This document shows, piece by piece, positions 1 to 10,129 of a stretch of DNA of 64,000 nucleotides (position 1 is the first letter of the stretch; each line of letters starts with the position of its first letter). Below the pieces are notes generated by a model, which was given only the letters and a program-made list of their open reading frames with translations, searched no databases and was not told where the DNA came from. The stretch comes from Hippopus hippopus (lineage: Eukaryota; Mollusca; Bivalvia; Cardiida; Cardiidae): positions 28,107,587-28,171,586 of the forward strand of contig OX328107.1 of NCBI GenBank assembly GCA_946811185.2, in the 5' to 3' direction. The translations under genes were made by a program, and so were the position numbers.

Positions 1-180
1 TAACCCGAAAAATCTCATTATAATGTGAAGTTAAAACACATAATAACGCAAAAAAAGTCACACCAATGTGAAAAAATCTCGTAATAACATGTTTTAAAAC
101 ATGTAATAACGCGTTTAAAAGTCGTAGTAAAGCGAATCGAAAACTCGCAGTAACGCCTTTTTTGCTACTGTTTTCGTTAT
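1..180. repeat. AT-rich palindromic array, left part
   Basis: Short units such as AATAACATG, TTTAAAACATG and TCTCGTAATAACATG recur with spacing near 30 bp. The same units recur, mostly in reverse complement, at 980-1080 and 1310-1620, so the two blocks form an imperfect large inverted repeat. No coding capacity is seen. Confidence 0.6.
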
Positions 181-344
181 GATTGAGTTCCATGAAGTCC
201 AGTGGAATCTCTCAGTTCAAAATTGTGTGTTTTGATGGTGCATTACGCTGCTTTCAATGATATTTAGATCACATCACATCACAGTTTTAACTTTTTTATT
301 CCTGATTTTTCCCTTAATGAATACCGACTGGATGAACATCTGGT

Positions 345-695
345 CCCGACCTCGCTGAGCTTGGTAGGTCAGTGTGTAACATACAAGGCTTCTAACAGGT
401 GCGGGGGGGGGAGAGGAGGAGAAGGGGGGGGGGGGGAAATGGTAGGGAGGCTGGGTTCGATGGTTCGATTGAACAGCTCAGCCAAATTATTTTCGGAGAT
501 TGATGATCATCATTGCGAAAGGTTTTATTCCTTTTCATTTGAAGATGTTGATGTAGGATAGCAGCCAGTGGCTTGCAAATATCATTGTTGGAATTAGTGG
601 TAGTTATTGGCTAGTTATTGGTGAAAAAAGAAACCAGTAAAGTATGGATAAGTGCACTACCACCACTAAAAAACTGAATCAATGTTAGAAAGGAT
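345..695 (+). mobile_element. tRNA-derived SINE, plus strand, with G-run insertion
   Basis: A tRNA-like head (CTTGGTAGGTCAG... GGTTCGATTG) is followed by the body also seen at 8944-9263 (GAGATTGATGATCATCATTGC, GCAGCCAGTGGCTTGCAAAT, AGTATGGATAAGTGCACT). The anticodon-loop region is replaced by long guanine runs at about 404-436. Confidence 0.75.
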
Positions 696-960
696 GTGAA
701 ACATCAATTAAACAAACATTTTCAACAATCTTGTCAAGATAGAGGATAATGATAATGAAATTCTACTGTCATTCTGGAATCCATGTTCGATCTCCGCTGC
801 CATTGCTAACCTCATTTAACAGTTGCAAGGCAAAGTAAAGATGCAGACTTAATACTAGTGAATCCTAGAAAGGTCATGAATAAGAAAGTTGTTGATGTAA
901 TGTGACTGAAATAACGCTGAAACCAACAAAAAACACAACCATCACAATTCACTCTTTATT
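696..960. other. No recognisable feature
   Basis: AT-rich sequence between a SINE and the palindromic array. I see no exon, inverted ends or repeat match here. Confidence 0.5.
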
Positions 961-979
961 GGGAAATTCGAATGCATGT

Positions 980-1620
980 CAATGAACTTATTGTACATAC
1001 ATGTAAACTGTTCTCATGTGATGTTGCTAAAGTGAGAAAAACATGTTACTGCGAGTTTTCGAATCATGTAACTACGACTTTTAACTCTTTCCCAAACAAC
1101 AATATTTTAGACGCGTCCAGTTTGAAAGCACTCGCAGACGACAAAATTTATATGGTACAAATGATGGGCTTTGTATTAGATAGTCTAGAAAACATTGTGG
1201 GAAAAGGCGAAAATGCTGGTTACCAGCATTTTCTCCTTTTCCCACTATGTTTTCAAAAGGCCTACTTCTCAGGGTCGTTAAAACTCGGGATTGCGTGGTA
1301 ATGGGTTAAATGCGTAATTACATGTTGTAAAACGAGATTACGAGATTTTTTTCATATTAATGCGAATTTTTTTGCGTTATTACGTGTTTTAAATTCACGT
1401 TGTAATGAGATTTTTTCTCGCTACTATGACCTGTAAACATGTTATTGCGTGTTTTAAAACACATTATTACGAGGTTTTTCGCGTTAATACGACTTTTTAA
1501 CATGTTAATACATGTTTTAAAACATGTTATTATGAGATTTTTCGCCTTGCTGCATTTTTTTTTTGTTATGATGCATTTTAAATTCGCGTTATTATGTGTT
1601 TTTTGAAAATGTTTTACCTC
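980..1620. repeat. AT-rich palindromic array, right part, with hpA inserted
   Basis: Repeated blocks of AACATGTTATTACG and TTTTAAAACATG type with CGTTATTACG spacers, interrupted by an hpA element at 1081-1309. The block at 1489-1515 (TACGACTTTTTAACATG) resembles the hpA flanks joined without the insertion. Confidence 0.65.
1081..1309 (-). mobile_element. hpA MITE, full-length (reference copy)
   Basis: TTAA begins and ends this 229-bp element. Ends read CTCTTTCCCAAACAAC on the left and TGGTAATGGG on the right, a near match to CCCTTTACCA inverted ends. The centre is a hairpin of about 28-bp arms (GGAAAAGGCGAAAATGCTGG opposite CCAGCATTTTCTCC). TTAA duplication with ends starting CCC is the pattern of piggyBac-type elements; no transposase is encoded, so it is a non-autonomous MITE (superfamily inferred). 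Confidence 0.9.
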
Positions 1621-1649
1621 CATTTTGACCCTTGTAGGCTTTCGTACAG

Positions 1650-2127
1650 AAGGAACAAGTTATTAAAAATATTTTAAAGCCTCCATACCCCTCTAGCATA
1701 ATTATTATGAATCCACATGAAAGGAGGGCAAGCTATACTGACAGACTTAAAAATTGTAATCTTTAGGACGTCATAGCCAGATCATCTCTTGAAACATGTG
1801 TAGGCCAGAGATCAGGCTGTGTCTGAACAAGTGTAAATCAAAGATCAGGCTATGTATAATGCAGGTCTTATGCTCATCTACTTAGAGGCACACATGAAGT
1901 TAGCTGTGAAGGTTCAGTAGTCAGAATTTAGTTCAAGGATGCACACTTGATATTTAAAAAAACCCTCTAAAACATGGGTCATGAATATTTGCTTTATTCA
2001 GAAATGATTAATTGTTATGTTTCTTTCATTTAAATCTAAAACATCCTGTAGACTAAGTTTTAGACATAGGGTAATATGACTTTGGAGAATTATGGCAAAT
2101 AGAGAAATTATACTCAGATGTATTAAG
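1650..2127. other. No gene recognised; faint hpC remnants
   Basis: AT-rich sequence. At 1800-1860 two GATCAGGCT motifs recall the hpC hairpin arms but are too degraded to delimit. Confidence 0.4.
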
Positions 2128-2368
2128 GATTACGACCCCTAATTCACATATCGTAAATATTGTGTAACATCGACATTTTTTCATAAAGGCTATTGGGCCA
2201 ATCTCAGCAGCTTCTGTCTTTTAATATGAGAGTTAGGGGCTGTAGACTCACTAACTCATCGGTAAATATCGTGTAACATCATTGTTTTCGTAAAGGCTAT
2301 AATGGCCAATCTCGGCAGCTTCCATATTTTAATATGAGAAATAGGGGCCGTAGACCTTAATTTCTCCA
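2128..2368. repeat. Tandem 119-bp duplication with inverted ends
   Basis: Two units of about 119 bp share GTAAATAT-GTGTAACATC, AAAGGCTAT and CAATCTC-GCAGCTTC. Each is bounded by TACGACCCCTAA-like and TTAGGGGCTGTAGA-like inverted ends, so this may be two adjacent copies of a small fold-back element. Confidence 0.6.
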
Positions 2369-2474
2369 TCTGATTTCATGATTTGTTTATTTTTCAATAT
2401 CAGAATATTAATTACAGATATCTACATTTCTTTTCTGTAAATTTCCTCAATGAGGAGTCTAAGAACACAAAATT

Positions 2475-2664
2475 ATCGCTTTACCGCACAGTGCTGACTT
2501 TTAACGACCCTGGGAAAGAAACCTTTTGAAAACATTGTGGGAAAAGGAGAAAATGGTGGTAACCAGCATTTTCTCCTTTCCCCACAATATTTTCTACCCT
2601 ATCAAAGAAAAATTGCACCATTTGAGCGGACAAGGCTGAAACTTTGTTGTCTGGTAGAGGGTCA
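2475..2664 (+). mobile_element. hpA MITE
   Basis: Left end CTTTACCGCACAGTGCTGAC, a hairpin with GGTGG at the apex, and a shortened right half ending TGGTAGAGGGTCAA; terminal TTAAs have decayed. Confidence 0.85.
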
Positions 2665-2689
2665 AAATGGAGAAAATGGATTAATGAGT

Positions 2690-3260
2690 GCAGTATGGAA
2701 TATGTAAAGAAACATCTTCATTGTGGTATGTTAGAATAATGTCATTATGCGTAATGGTGTTGGTGATATTTAGGCTTTGTGGTTTCTAGTTTAAGGGCCC
2801 TTTATCCTTGGATAGAATTTCACCAGAAACTCTGTTGTGGCTTCATATTTTATTTCTATGTTTTGGAAAAACTGTTTGCCTTTTGCTATTTACATTCTAT
2901 TCCTCCAGATTTATAGTGCTTGGTAACTTTTCCAAATTCTGGACATTCTGAGCCATATTGATTACTCACAACATTGACTGTCATTCTGTTTGTCAACAAT
3001 TTTGAAGAATCTTCTAGAAGATGCTATTTGTAAAATCATGCGGAAATTCCAGGTGCAGTTTACCAGGTGAAGGAAAAAAGTGTCTAGGTGATGTGACCAA
3101 TATTACTACCAGAGTGCTTAAAACGGAAACAAAATGTTACAGTTTTTAAAATATCTGCAAGTGTTGAATGGCTTTGAAATTCACATGGAGAATTCTGAAA
3201 ATTTTGCTCAATTTTAATGCCACTATAGATTGAATAAAAAAAAAAGTGATGTTAGTAGAG
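2690..3260. other. No recognisable feature
   Basis: AT-rich unique-looking sequence without splice-bounded open frames or inverted ends that I can support. Confidence 0.45.
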
Positions 3261-3263
3261 TAT

Positions 3264-3950
3264 TTAGCTCCAGTGGCCAAAGGCCAGCATGCTTATTTCA
3301 AGGGGCTGCCTCCGTCGTGTGCAGATGCATGCATGCCTTGGTCTGTGCATATGTACTCTTCAATTTCAAACACCTTCTTCTCTGAAACAACGAATCCAGT
3401 TTTAACTAAACAGAAACGATCCTGCCATGGTCATCTTCAGATTTCGGTGAAAACTCTCAGGTTTCCATGGCAACAAAACTGGAAATCATTGAAAATCTTT
3501 TGGAATTTCCTTGTCTAGTTAAGGGATGTCCAATTTGGCTTGTAGCTTCATCTTAAGGACCTCTTCAATTTTGTTTGCTCAGACTGTAGTCCTTGGGCCG
3601 ACCCTAGGGGTCACAAGTTGAAAATGGGCTTGCATGGTCAAAAAGGTACAAATATTCTTCTTCTTGTGTAACAAATTGTTTTCTGGTGAGCAATTGAATA
3701 CCATTTGGTCCCTCTTGTTTGAAATCTTCTATGTCACATATTTGATAACCCTTGCTTGTATTCATAAATATCATCTTGGCAAGTGAAAAACTCATTTACT
3801 TTTTTGGGGTCTAGTCTTATTTTCTCTATAAAATTGTATTGTAATATGCATTTCTTACAGTTTAATGGCTGTCAATACCACTTACGTTTGCACATTTATT
3901 TGACCTAAGCAGTGGAGTAATACAGGACCATGATGGTCCTCTTTTTTAGC
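3264..3950 (+). mobile_element. HelA Helentron-like element, diverged
   Basis: The 5' hairpin AGCTCCAGTGGCCAAAGGCC starts it. The conserved CTGAAAC...GATCCTGCCATGGTCATCTTCAG block follows, and GTGGAGTAATACAGGACCATGATGGTCCTCTT near 3912-3948 matches the 3' hairpin end, with TCTTTTT in place of TCTTGTT. Confidence 0.65.
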
Positions 3951-4123
3951 TTCTTGTAGATTTATTGAGAGAATAGGATTAACATTTTCTAACCAGGAAT
4001 CACAAGCATCAAAGTTTAAATGTTTTAAATGAGCATTCTTCAATAAATTTCGATCAAATTGGTGCAAATAGGCCTGATGTTGAACATATCCTCACACGAA
4101 GGTTTTCAGATGTTTTTACATTT

Positions 4124-4331
4124 ATCCTTTACCATACAATCCAAAGTTTTTAGGACCCCAAGAAAGGCTTTTAATCCCTGTCAATATTTATTTTTTAATG
4201 GATAGAAAACAATGATGGAAAAGAAGAAAATACTGGTATTAAACCAGCATTTCCTCCTTTTCCCACAATGTTTTAAACAGCCCTCATCATAATGGTCGTT
4301 AAAACTCAGGATTGTTAGGTAATGGGTTTAA
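4124..4331. mobile_element. hpA variant with two left-type ends
   Basis: It begins CCTTTACCATACAATCC and ends GGATTGTTAGGTAATGGG, so both termini are of the CACAATCC type; a diverged central hairpin lies at 4215-4275. Confidence 0.6.
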
Positions 4332-4336
4332 CCATT

Positions 4337-4395
4337 ATTGTATAATGACAAAATGCTGGTAACTAGCATTTTTCCTTTTCCCACATTGATTTCAG
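4337..4395. mobile_element. hpA core fragment
   Basis: Only the hairpin core (AAATGCTGGTAACTAGCATT, CTTTTCCCACATTG) remains, abutting the preceding copy. Confidence 0.6.
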
Positions 4396-4637
4396 CCTAA
4401 TTAAAAATGTGACCTGAAGCTGTTATTTAGCAAATTTTAGTACACCTCCATGTTCTCCAAAATGTGAAATTTCAGGTGTCCCTTCCCAAATTCTGGTGTT
4501 TTGGGTATTGTCGGGCACTATTGGTGTCGACAAATTGACCAATAAAATTTTGTGTCAGAATTATCACTTGTTACATGGTAATGTCATTATATCTTTATAT
4601 CATTATCATAACTCATTACCTAGTAACAGAACATTAT

Positions 4638-4780
4638 TTCTTTACCAATCAACAGATTTTAGATTCAACTGTATTGAAAGCATCTGCAAATATCATAGAA
4701 GACAAGTTAAATATTACTAAAGTGATGCAACTTGTCTTTGAAAGGGTATAAAACATCACTGGAAAAGGAGATAAAGCCAT
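4638..4780 (-). mobile_element. hpA MITE, 3' truncated
   Basis: Right-type end TTTACCAATCAACAGATTTTAG, the GAAAGCATCTGCAAAT block and AAAGGGTATAAAACATCACTGG; lost from the hairpin apex onward. Confidence 0.65.
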
Positions 4781-4883
4781 TTTCTTCAGGTTTGTAAAAT
4801 TATGGTATTGTTCTTAAAGAGTTAAAAAGTGAAATAAAGTGTGATAATAATGCTGTAGTGCATGACAGTTCATTTTAAACCAA

Positions 4884-4966
4884 ACAGTCCAGACTTTTAA
4901 TGGCCCAGAGAAGGAAGCCTGTGAAAACATTGTGGAAAAAAGAGAAAATGTTTGTTACCACAATCA
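4884..4966 (+). mobile_element. hpA fragment
   Basis: Left half only: CTTTTAATGGCCCAGAGAAGG through AACATTGTGGAAAAAAGAG. Confidence 0.55.
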
Positions 4967-5085
4967 TGTCCTAAAATTTGGCGAAAAATGATCCAAGAAG
5001 AGACAAATCCCATCGTTTTAGACTCATTTGATATGTTGTTCTGCAAGTGCTATCAATTTGGATAGCAGTCAAAAATGAAAGAGTG

Positions 5086-5306
5086 AGCACTTTACCAGGC
5101 AATCCGACAAACAACCCTGAGAAAAAAACCTTTTCAAAACCTTGTGGGAAAAGGAGAAATGTTGGTGACCAGCGTTTTCTCGTTTATCAACAATGTTTTC
5201 TAACCTTCTAAATACAAATTGCAAGGTTTAACTCACATCTTATTTGTCGTCTGCAAATGCTCTTAATTTCTATTAGTTTTAAATTATGTTGTTTGGTAAA
5301 GGGTGA
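5086..5306 (+). mobile_element. hpA MITE
   Basis: CTTTACCAGGCAATCC at the left, hairpin around GGAGAAATGTTGGTGACCAG, CTGCAAATGCT block, and right end TTTGGTAAAGGGTGAA. Confidence 0.85.
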
Positions 5307-5404
5307 AGCCTTTATGTGCTAAATAAATTAAATGATAATTTTCAGTCAGTCATAAAACCCTAGGTATTTCAGTTCAAGACTGCCAGTTTAGTTCAGAATG
5401 CTCG

Positions 5405-5490
5405 ACCTCTTTACCAGACAGTCCTGTTTTTCAATGAGCCTCGGACTAAGAAACTTTCGAAATCAATGTGAAACAAGAAAAGTATTTCTT
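5405..5490 (+). mobile_element. hpA left-end fragment
   Basis: CTCTTTACCAGACAGTCCTG then a decayed CCTCGGACTAAGAAAC block; the hairpin is unrecognisable. Confidence 0.5.
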
Positions 5491-5688
5491 CAAAGATGTA
5501 CAGAGGAAGAGGTACGAGAGAATGAATATTAAAACTCTTTGAAAAGAAAATAAAAAAAATCTTAAATGGGCCTGCCAAATATACATGTACATGACCGCGA
5601 TTTTGACCAATCGAAAATTTCTGTTAATTCATTTGAGTATATCAATACCAAGATGTAAGTCAAAAGCCAGTCTTTTCAGCTCGGCCAT

Positions 5689-5961
5689 AAAAGGAGAAAA
5701 TGTTGATAACTAGCATTTTCTCCATTTTCTACAATATTTTTTACAAGCTCAAAGACAGAAATAATCTTTAGGGCTTCAATGAGCTTGTCGTCTGCAAATG
5801 CATTACCAGCATTTTCTTCATTTTTCCACAATGTTTTCAAAAGCCTTCTTCATTAGGGTTGTGAAAACTGGGGATTGTTAGGTTAAGGGTTAATTTATCA
5901 TTATGCAAATGCTTTCAGCTTGGTCAAGTCTAAAATCTTTTCTTGTCTGATAAAGAGTTAA
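5689..5961. mobile_element. Composite of nested hpA copies
   Basis: A plus-oriented core (5689-5800) runs into the minus-oriented second half of another copy ending GTTAAGGGTTAA at 5893. A right end of the first type then resumes (CAAATGCTTTCAGCTTGG to TAAAGAGTTAA at 5961). The order fits insertion of one copy into another. Confidence 0.6.
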
Positions 5962-6121
5962 AAGTTATGGGGTTGAATAGCAGTTTTCATCCATCAAATT
6001 GTTTTATTGATAGCTTATGAGACTTTATTGTTTCAAACAGGAACTATAATTTATAAAAAGTGTTTGATATGGAGCTGTTATCAACCCTTTGACACCATCG
6101 GCGAAATAATAGGGACTTTTG

Positions 6122-6187
6122 TGGATGGCATAGAACAAGATCAGACTGCACAGAACATGCAATCTGATCTTGGTTCTATGCCATCCA
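6122..6187. repeat. hpC-type hairpin with altered, mutually complementary arms
   Basis: TGGATGGCATAGAACAAGAT pairs with the complementary arm ending GGTTCTATGCCATCCA, leaving a short loop. Relative to the usual hpC arm (GGACAGTGTAGATCAAGATC), both arms carry matching substitutions. Confidence 0.8.
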
Positions 6188-6760
6188 CTTGTTTAGTCCT
6201 GCCTTCATGATAAGAGTCAGAGTTTCAGTGAGTTGTATCTTCATCTGTCAAAAGAGGTTGAGTTTATATATTTGGCCATGAAAGAGTTGATTCCAGATGA
6301 TATATTTTCATATATTTTACTAGACTGAAACCAGGTGTGGCCTTGGTTTTTCTTTGATGTAAGTGAGTGAGATATGTGATTAAGATAATGCCCTGTCATC
6401 ACAATGATCTCATCAGTTCTACTTGGAGATGCTAATTGGTGATTAGTGGGGTACTTTAACTCTTGACCAGATGACAAAATTTTCAAGTGGTCCAAATTCA
6501 AAGCATTAATTTTGCAGACAGCAAAATAAATGTGCCTTAGTTGATGAGATTTGTCTTTGAATGAGTAGAATACATGGTGGAAAAGGGAGAACATGCTAGC
6601 TACTGACATCTACACTGTCTGCCAGGTAGAGATATTTTGATTGAAAGCAGCCTTGACCTTGTAATGATGCGCTTTTTTCTTGAATAAAAATTCCACTTTG
6701 TTTATTCAAGACTCAAAGATTTATATTTCTATCACTACGATTGATTTGTAAATCTTCTCT
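6188..6760. other. No gene recognised
   Basis: AT-rich sequence with weak hpA-like words (TTTGTCTTTGAATGAGTAGAATACATGG region near 6545-6580 on the plus strand), too diverged to delimit. Confidence 0.35.
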
Positions 6761-6764
6761 TCTC

Positions 6765-6923
6765 AGGCAGCACGGTGTCCTCTGTGTCTCGTTGGTATTG
6801 TGTAGGACTTGTATCCTAGACGCCCAAGGTTCAAGCCTAATTTTGAAGCACTGGGCTTTTTGTGGGCGTGTCCTAGGGTCAGACACTTCAGAACCATATA
6901 GCCCAGTACTGTTCAAACCCAGG
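6765..6923 (+). mobile_element. tRNA-derived SINE type 2, 5' part (host of nested SINE)
   Basis: CAGCACGGTGTCCTC...TAGGACTTGTATCCTAGACG and GGTTCAAGCCTAATTTTGAAGCACTGGGC match the SINEs at 13826 and 49993. It continues after the nested element at 7201 as GACAAACATGAATGCATG...AATAATGTTGAAAACAGC to about 7290. Confidence 0.7.
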
Positions 6924-7189
6924 TTGGTTGGTTGTATTGGGGTTTAACGCCACTTTAACAGCTAAGGTCATATCATGGCGGTCGGTGATGCACATGTGTT
7001 TCCTGGCTTTCTCTCACCAGTACTAACACAACTTTCTTTCCAAAGCCACCGACTACTTTTCTCACATGCTTCAGCAGAGGTGAGAGGCGAAAATATTCCG
7101 GAAAGAAAGTTCGCCTCAACCGGGTATCGAACTCACAACCACCAAGTCATGAGTCCGACACACTCACCACTGAGCCACCCAGGCGGAGC
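6924..7189 (-). mobile_element. tRNA-derived SINE inserted within a SINE
   Basis: Minus-strand element: a tRNA-like head at 7105-7189 with A box TGGCTCAGTGGTGAG and B box GTTCGATACCC, and a tail read on the plus strand as TTGGTTGGTTGTATTGGGGT. An 11-bp target duplication TCAAACCCAGG flanks it at 6913-6923 and 7190-7200, and removing it restores the outer SINE. Confidence 0.85.
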
Positions 7190-7200
7190 TCAAACCCAGG

Positions 7201-7290
7201 ACAAACATGAATGCATGTGAGTTGGTAATACGACAAATAATGTTGAAAACAGCATATGACTCTGAATTGCAGTTCAATCAATTGATTCTC
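7201..7290 (+). mobile_element. tRNA-derived SINE type 2, 3' part
   Basis: Continuation of the outer SINE; ends AATAATGTTGAAAACAGC then GTTCAATCAATTGATT, the tail type shared with 13826-14078. Confidence 0.65.
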
Positions 7291-7456
7291 AGGTAGCATT
7301 TGCATTGAATACTAGTTCTAGTAGTCCAAATATTGGAGAATTTAGGCTGTTTCCCTTACAGCTTACTGGAGCACCAACTGTTCAAGATGAGCTAATGTAG
7401 TCAGTCATTGTCTGTTGTTCGTCTGCGTCTGCATGTGTTGCTTGTCAACAATTCCC

Positions 7457-7675
7457 TTGACCCTTTACCATTCAAGCCTGAGTTTAAAGGACAACAAGGA
7501 AGAAAGCCTTTGAAAACCTTGTGGGAAAAGAAGAAAAAAGCTGGTAACCAGTATTTTCTCTTTTTCACATGATGCTTTCTACCCAATAAGAGAAGTAAAG
7601 CCATTTTCAGGTTTGTTGTCTGCAGTTACTTTAAAGTTGGAAGAGTCAATAATTTTGTCTTTAGGAAAGGGATAA
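7457..7675 (+). mobile_element. hpA MITE
   Basis: TTGACCCTTTACCATTCAAGC at the left; core GGGAAAAGAAGAAAAAAGCTGG; right end TTAGGAAAGGGATAA. Confidence 0.8.
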
Positions 7676-7789
7676 ACATCTCCTTGCAAACTACACCGCT
7701 GACTGCTACCAAAGATATGTTTCTTGAGTAAAGCTCTTTCAAAGCTCTTTCAAACTATTGAATTCCGAGGTCGGTGCAGAACTCTGGGT

Positions 7790-8131
7790 GCCATTGCCCC
7801 AAAAAAGGGGAAATTTTGCAAATGTTCTTGTCCAGAACCATAGGGCCAGTAGACCTCTACCAAGATTGTTTAAACTATAGCCCTGAGACCCATGTTCTAC
7901 AAGGGCTTAATATTACGAAATTTGAAATATATCTTCCTGTTCATTAATGGCTTAGACCTGAATTATTTAGTATGTAGCTTCATCAAGTGGACCTCTACCA
8001 GGATTTAACTGATTAAAGCCCATGGGTAAAAAATTTCCTAGCCCTGGGAGTCACAACTTTCCCTTGTAAGTGTATAATACATATATTTAAAAGGAAGTGG
8101 AGCAATATAGGGCCTTCATGGCCCTCTTGTT
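7790..8131 (+). mobile_element. HelA Helentron-like element, 5' truncated
   Basis: Internal unit words (GTAGACCTCTACCAAGATTG, TATAGCCCTGAGACCC, TAGCTTCATCAAGTGGACC) lead to GTGGAGCAATATAGG and the 3' hairpin GGGCCTTCATGGCCC followed by TCTTGTT. Confidence 0.75.
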
Positions 8132-8208
8132 AACCTACACGATGTTTTCAAATGCCTAAAATCTGTCTCGTGGTCATCAAAACACAGGATTAGTCAGTAA
8201 TGGGTTAA
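8132..8208 (-). mobile_element. hpA fragment next to the HelA end
   Basis: Second half only: GATGTTTTCAAATGCC, GTCATCAAAACACAGGATT and AGTAATGGGTTAA. It directly follows the HelA terminus. Confidence 0.65.
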
Positions 8209-8381
8209 ATCTTAATTCATGTGGCATTTTCACATTGCAGAGGGATGATTTGAAGGTGTCAGCTGCAAATTTGTTAAAGACACAGTAAATATGTTTAAAA
8301 ATTTACCTGATATTGGTGAAATGATAGTTATAAGCTCAACACTTAACTTCCTGTGGAATTGTTTGAAGTGTCTCCTACTTT

Positions 8382-8602
8382 CTCTTTACCAAAAGACAAA
8401 GTTTTGGAAACACTGAAATCCAAGTCATTTGCAGAGGGCTAAATGTGGCTCAGATTGTGGGGTTTATCTTGGAAAAGGAAGAAAACATTGTGGGAAAAGA
8501 AGAAAATGCTGGTTAACAGCATTTTCTCCTTTTCCCACAATGTTTTCAAAGGCCTTTTTCCTTAGGTTAGTTAGAGGTCTGGATTGTGTGGTAAAGAGCT
8601 AT
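8382..8602 (-). mobile_element. hpA MITE
   Basis: CTCTTTACCAAAAGACAAAG at the left, hairpin core GGGAAAAGAAGAAAATGCTGG, GGATTGTGTGGTAAAGAG at the right. Confidence 0.85.
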
Positions 8603-8648
8603 GGCTTTTGAAACCCTTTAAGAACAGGAACCAGCATACTGGTAAGTT

Positions 8649-8700
8649 GTTTTTGTGGACAGTGTAGATTAAGATCAGACTGCACAGTGCTAAATGAATG
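8649..8700. repeat. hpC half-hairpin fragment
   Basis: One arm only: TTGTGGACAGTGTAGATTAAG and ATCAGACTGCACAG. Confidence 0.6.
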
Positions 8701-8943
8701 AACCCGTACAAAAGATGCAGACATTGATTTTCAAGATTGTTGATTGCCAAGATATTTGGCATAGTATCTGATCGTGTAGATCCTTGTTTTGTGCACTCTG
8801 ATCATGATCTCTATACACTGCAAAAAAATGTAAATGCAGGTTCAGCGCATTAAAGGTTAACCTACATTGAGCCAGTAAAGAAATTGCATGGAAAGACTGG
8901 TTTTAGTTGGTTGCACAATAATATTGTCTTTTCCTTCATCAAG

Positions 8944-9263
8944 AGCCAAGCCTTGGTAGCTCAGCTGGTAGCATACAGGACTTGAGAACAGGAGGTTGCT
9001 GGTTCGATCCCCTGCTCGGCCAATTTCTTTTCGAGGATTGATGATAGTCATTGCAACAGGATTCATTCCTCTATCACAGCTGACCATTGTTTCGACAATG
9101 GTTATGTGGGAAAGCAGCCAGTGACTTGGAAAGAATATTTTGAAGAGTACTAGTAAAAGAAACACCAGGAAAGCATGGATAGTTGCACTGGCCGCGGCAA
9201 TATAACTGATATAATGTTGAAAAGGGCGATAAACACCGTATAATCAATCAATCAATCAATCAA
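8944..9263 (+). mobile_element. tRNA-derived SINE, near full length
   Basis: The head has A box TGGTAGCTCAGCTGG and B box GGTTCGATCCC. The body includes ATTCCTCTATCACAGCTGACC and AAAGCAGCCAGTGACTTGG; the 3' part reads AATATAACTGATATAATG then (CAAT)n at 9240-9263. The tRNA-like head is too degenerate around the anticodon and lacks a proper tRNA 3' end, so it is not a tRNA gene. Confidence 0.85.
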
Positions 9264-9552
9264 TCCTTCATCAAGATTTTCCGGTAAATGGTCAAATCAA
9301 AATCTATAGTCCTTGATAGCTTGCCTTGATGGAGTCCAGGAAGAAATATAGCTGCTCTACTTCTAGTTTTGGCCGTTAGCATTGGTTATAGAGTCATTAT
9401 AGTCGGCATCCACATTAACAAGAAAGTAATAAATAAAGTGAAAAAATAAAGTTTCTATCAAGAATACCCCAGCCCACACCCAAGATCTCTAGGTCAAGGT
9501 TGTAGACTTTTAAATGAAAGAGATTTTGTTGTTTGGTTACAAGTTAAGCCCA
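9264..9552. other. No recognisable feature
   Basis: AT-rich sequence between a SINE tail and an hpB copy. Confidence 0.5.
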
Positions 9553-9921
9553 TTAATGTAGTACCCTTCTAATGGAAAACAGCTATTTCCACTATAATAT
9601 TATCCTACAAAATTTGCTATGATTAAAAATGAGTATTATTGTACTACTTTAACAGAGCCACTTTTTCCTTTTTTTCCTTCTTAGAATTATCATTTATAAA
9701 TCTAAAACCACTATATTCTCATTACAAAGGGAGATATTAATTACCTCCCTTTTCAGGAAACTTACAAAGTATCAACGCATAATTTCAAGATAGACATCAA
9801 AAGAATTTCTGGTCAATTAAAAATGTGCAAAAGTATTATATCAGTATAAGTCCTTATTTATCAACTAACAAGAAATTTTATTCCATGTTGCACTAGAAGC
9901 GTTAGGGGGTTAATACCTTAA
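9553..9921. mobile_element. hpB MITE, diverged copy (369 bp)
   Basis: About 90% like the copy at 41251-41619 by eye over its whole length and exactly the same length. TTAA is retained at both ends, but the inverted ends are eroded (GTAGTACCCTTCTAA versus GTTAGGGGGTTAATACC). The body includes AAATTTGCTATGATTAAAAA and CAAAGGGAGATATTAATTACC. Confidence 0.85.
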
Positions 9922-9992
9922 AATTTGATTTGTTACCTGAAAATGCTATCAATATAGACAAGTCTGAAATTCTGTCATTGTGTGAAGAATTG
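9922..9992 (+). mobile_element. hpA right-end fragment
   Basis: AATTTGATTTGTTACCTGAAAATGCT then ATAGACAAGTCTGAAATTCTG, directly after hpB and sharing its TTAA. Confidence 0.6.
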
Positions 9993-10129
9993 AGAAAGAT
10001 GACAGTTTGATCCTTTTACAGGCTCTCTGGTCAAATGTTATTGTGGTCTCTAGTCACAAATATATGACAGATTATAAGACAGACCCCTTTCTCTATTAGT
10101 TACATGACAGACAATAGTTGGCAAACATT

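Noticed and set aside
8944..9025. Possible tRNA gene
   Set aside because: A and B boxes are present, but the sequence continues into a SINE body with a CAAT tail and the anticodon arm does not fold properly; the same holds at 17292, 39618 and 7105.
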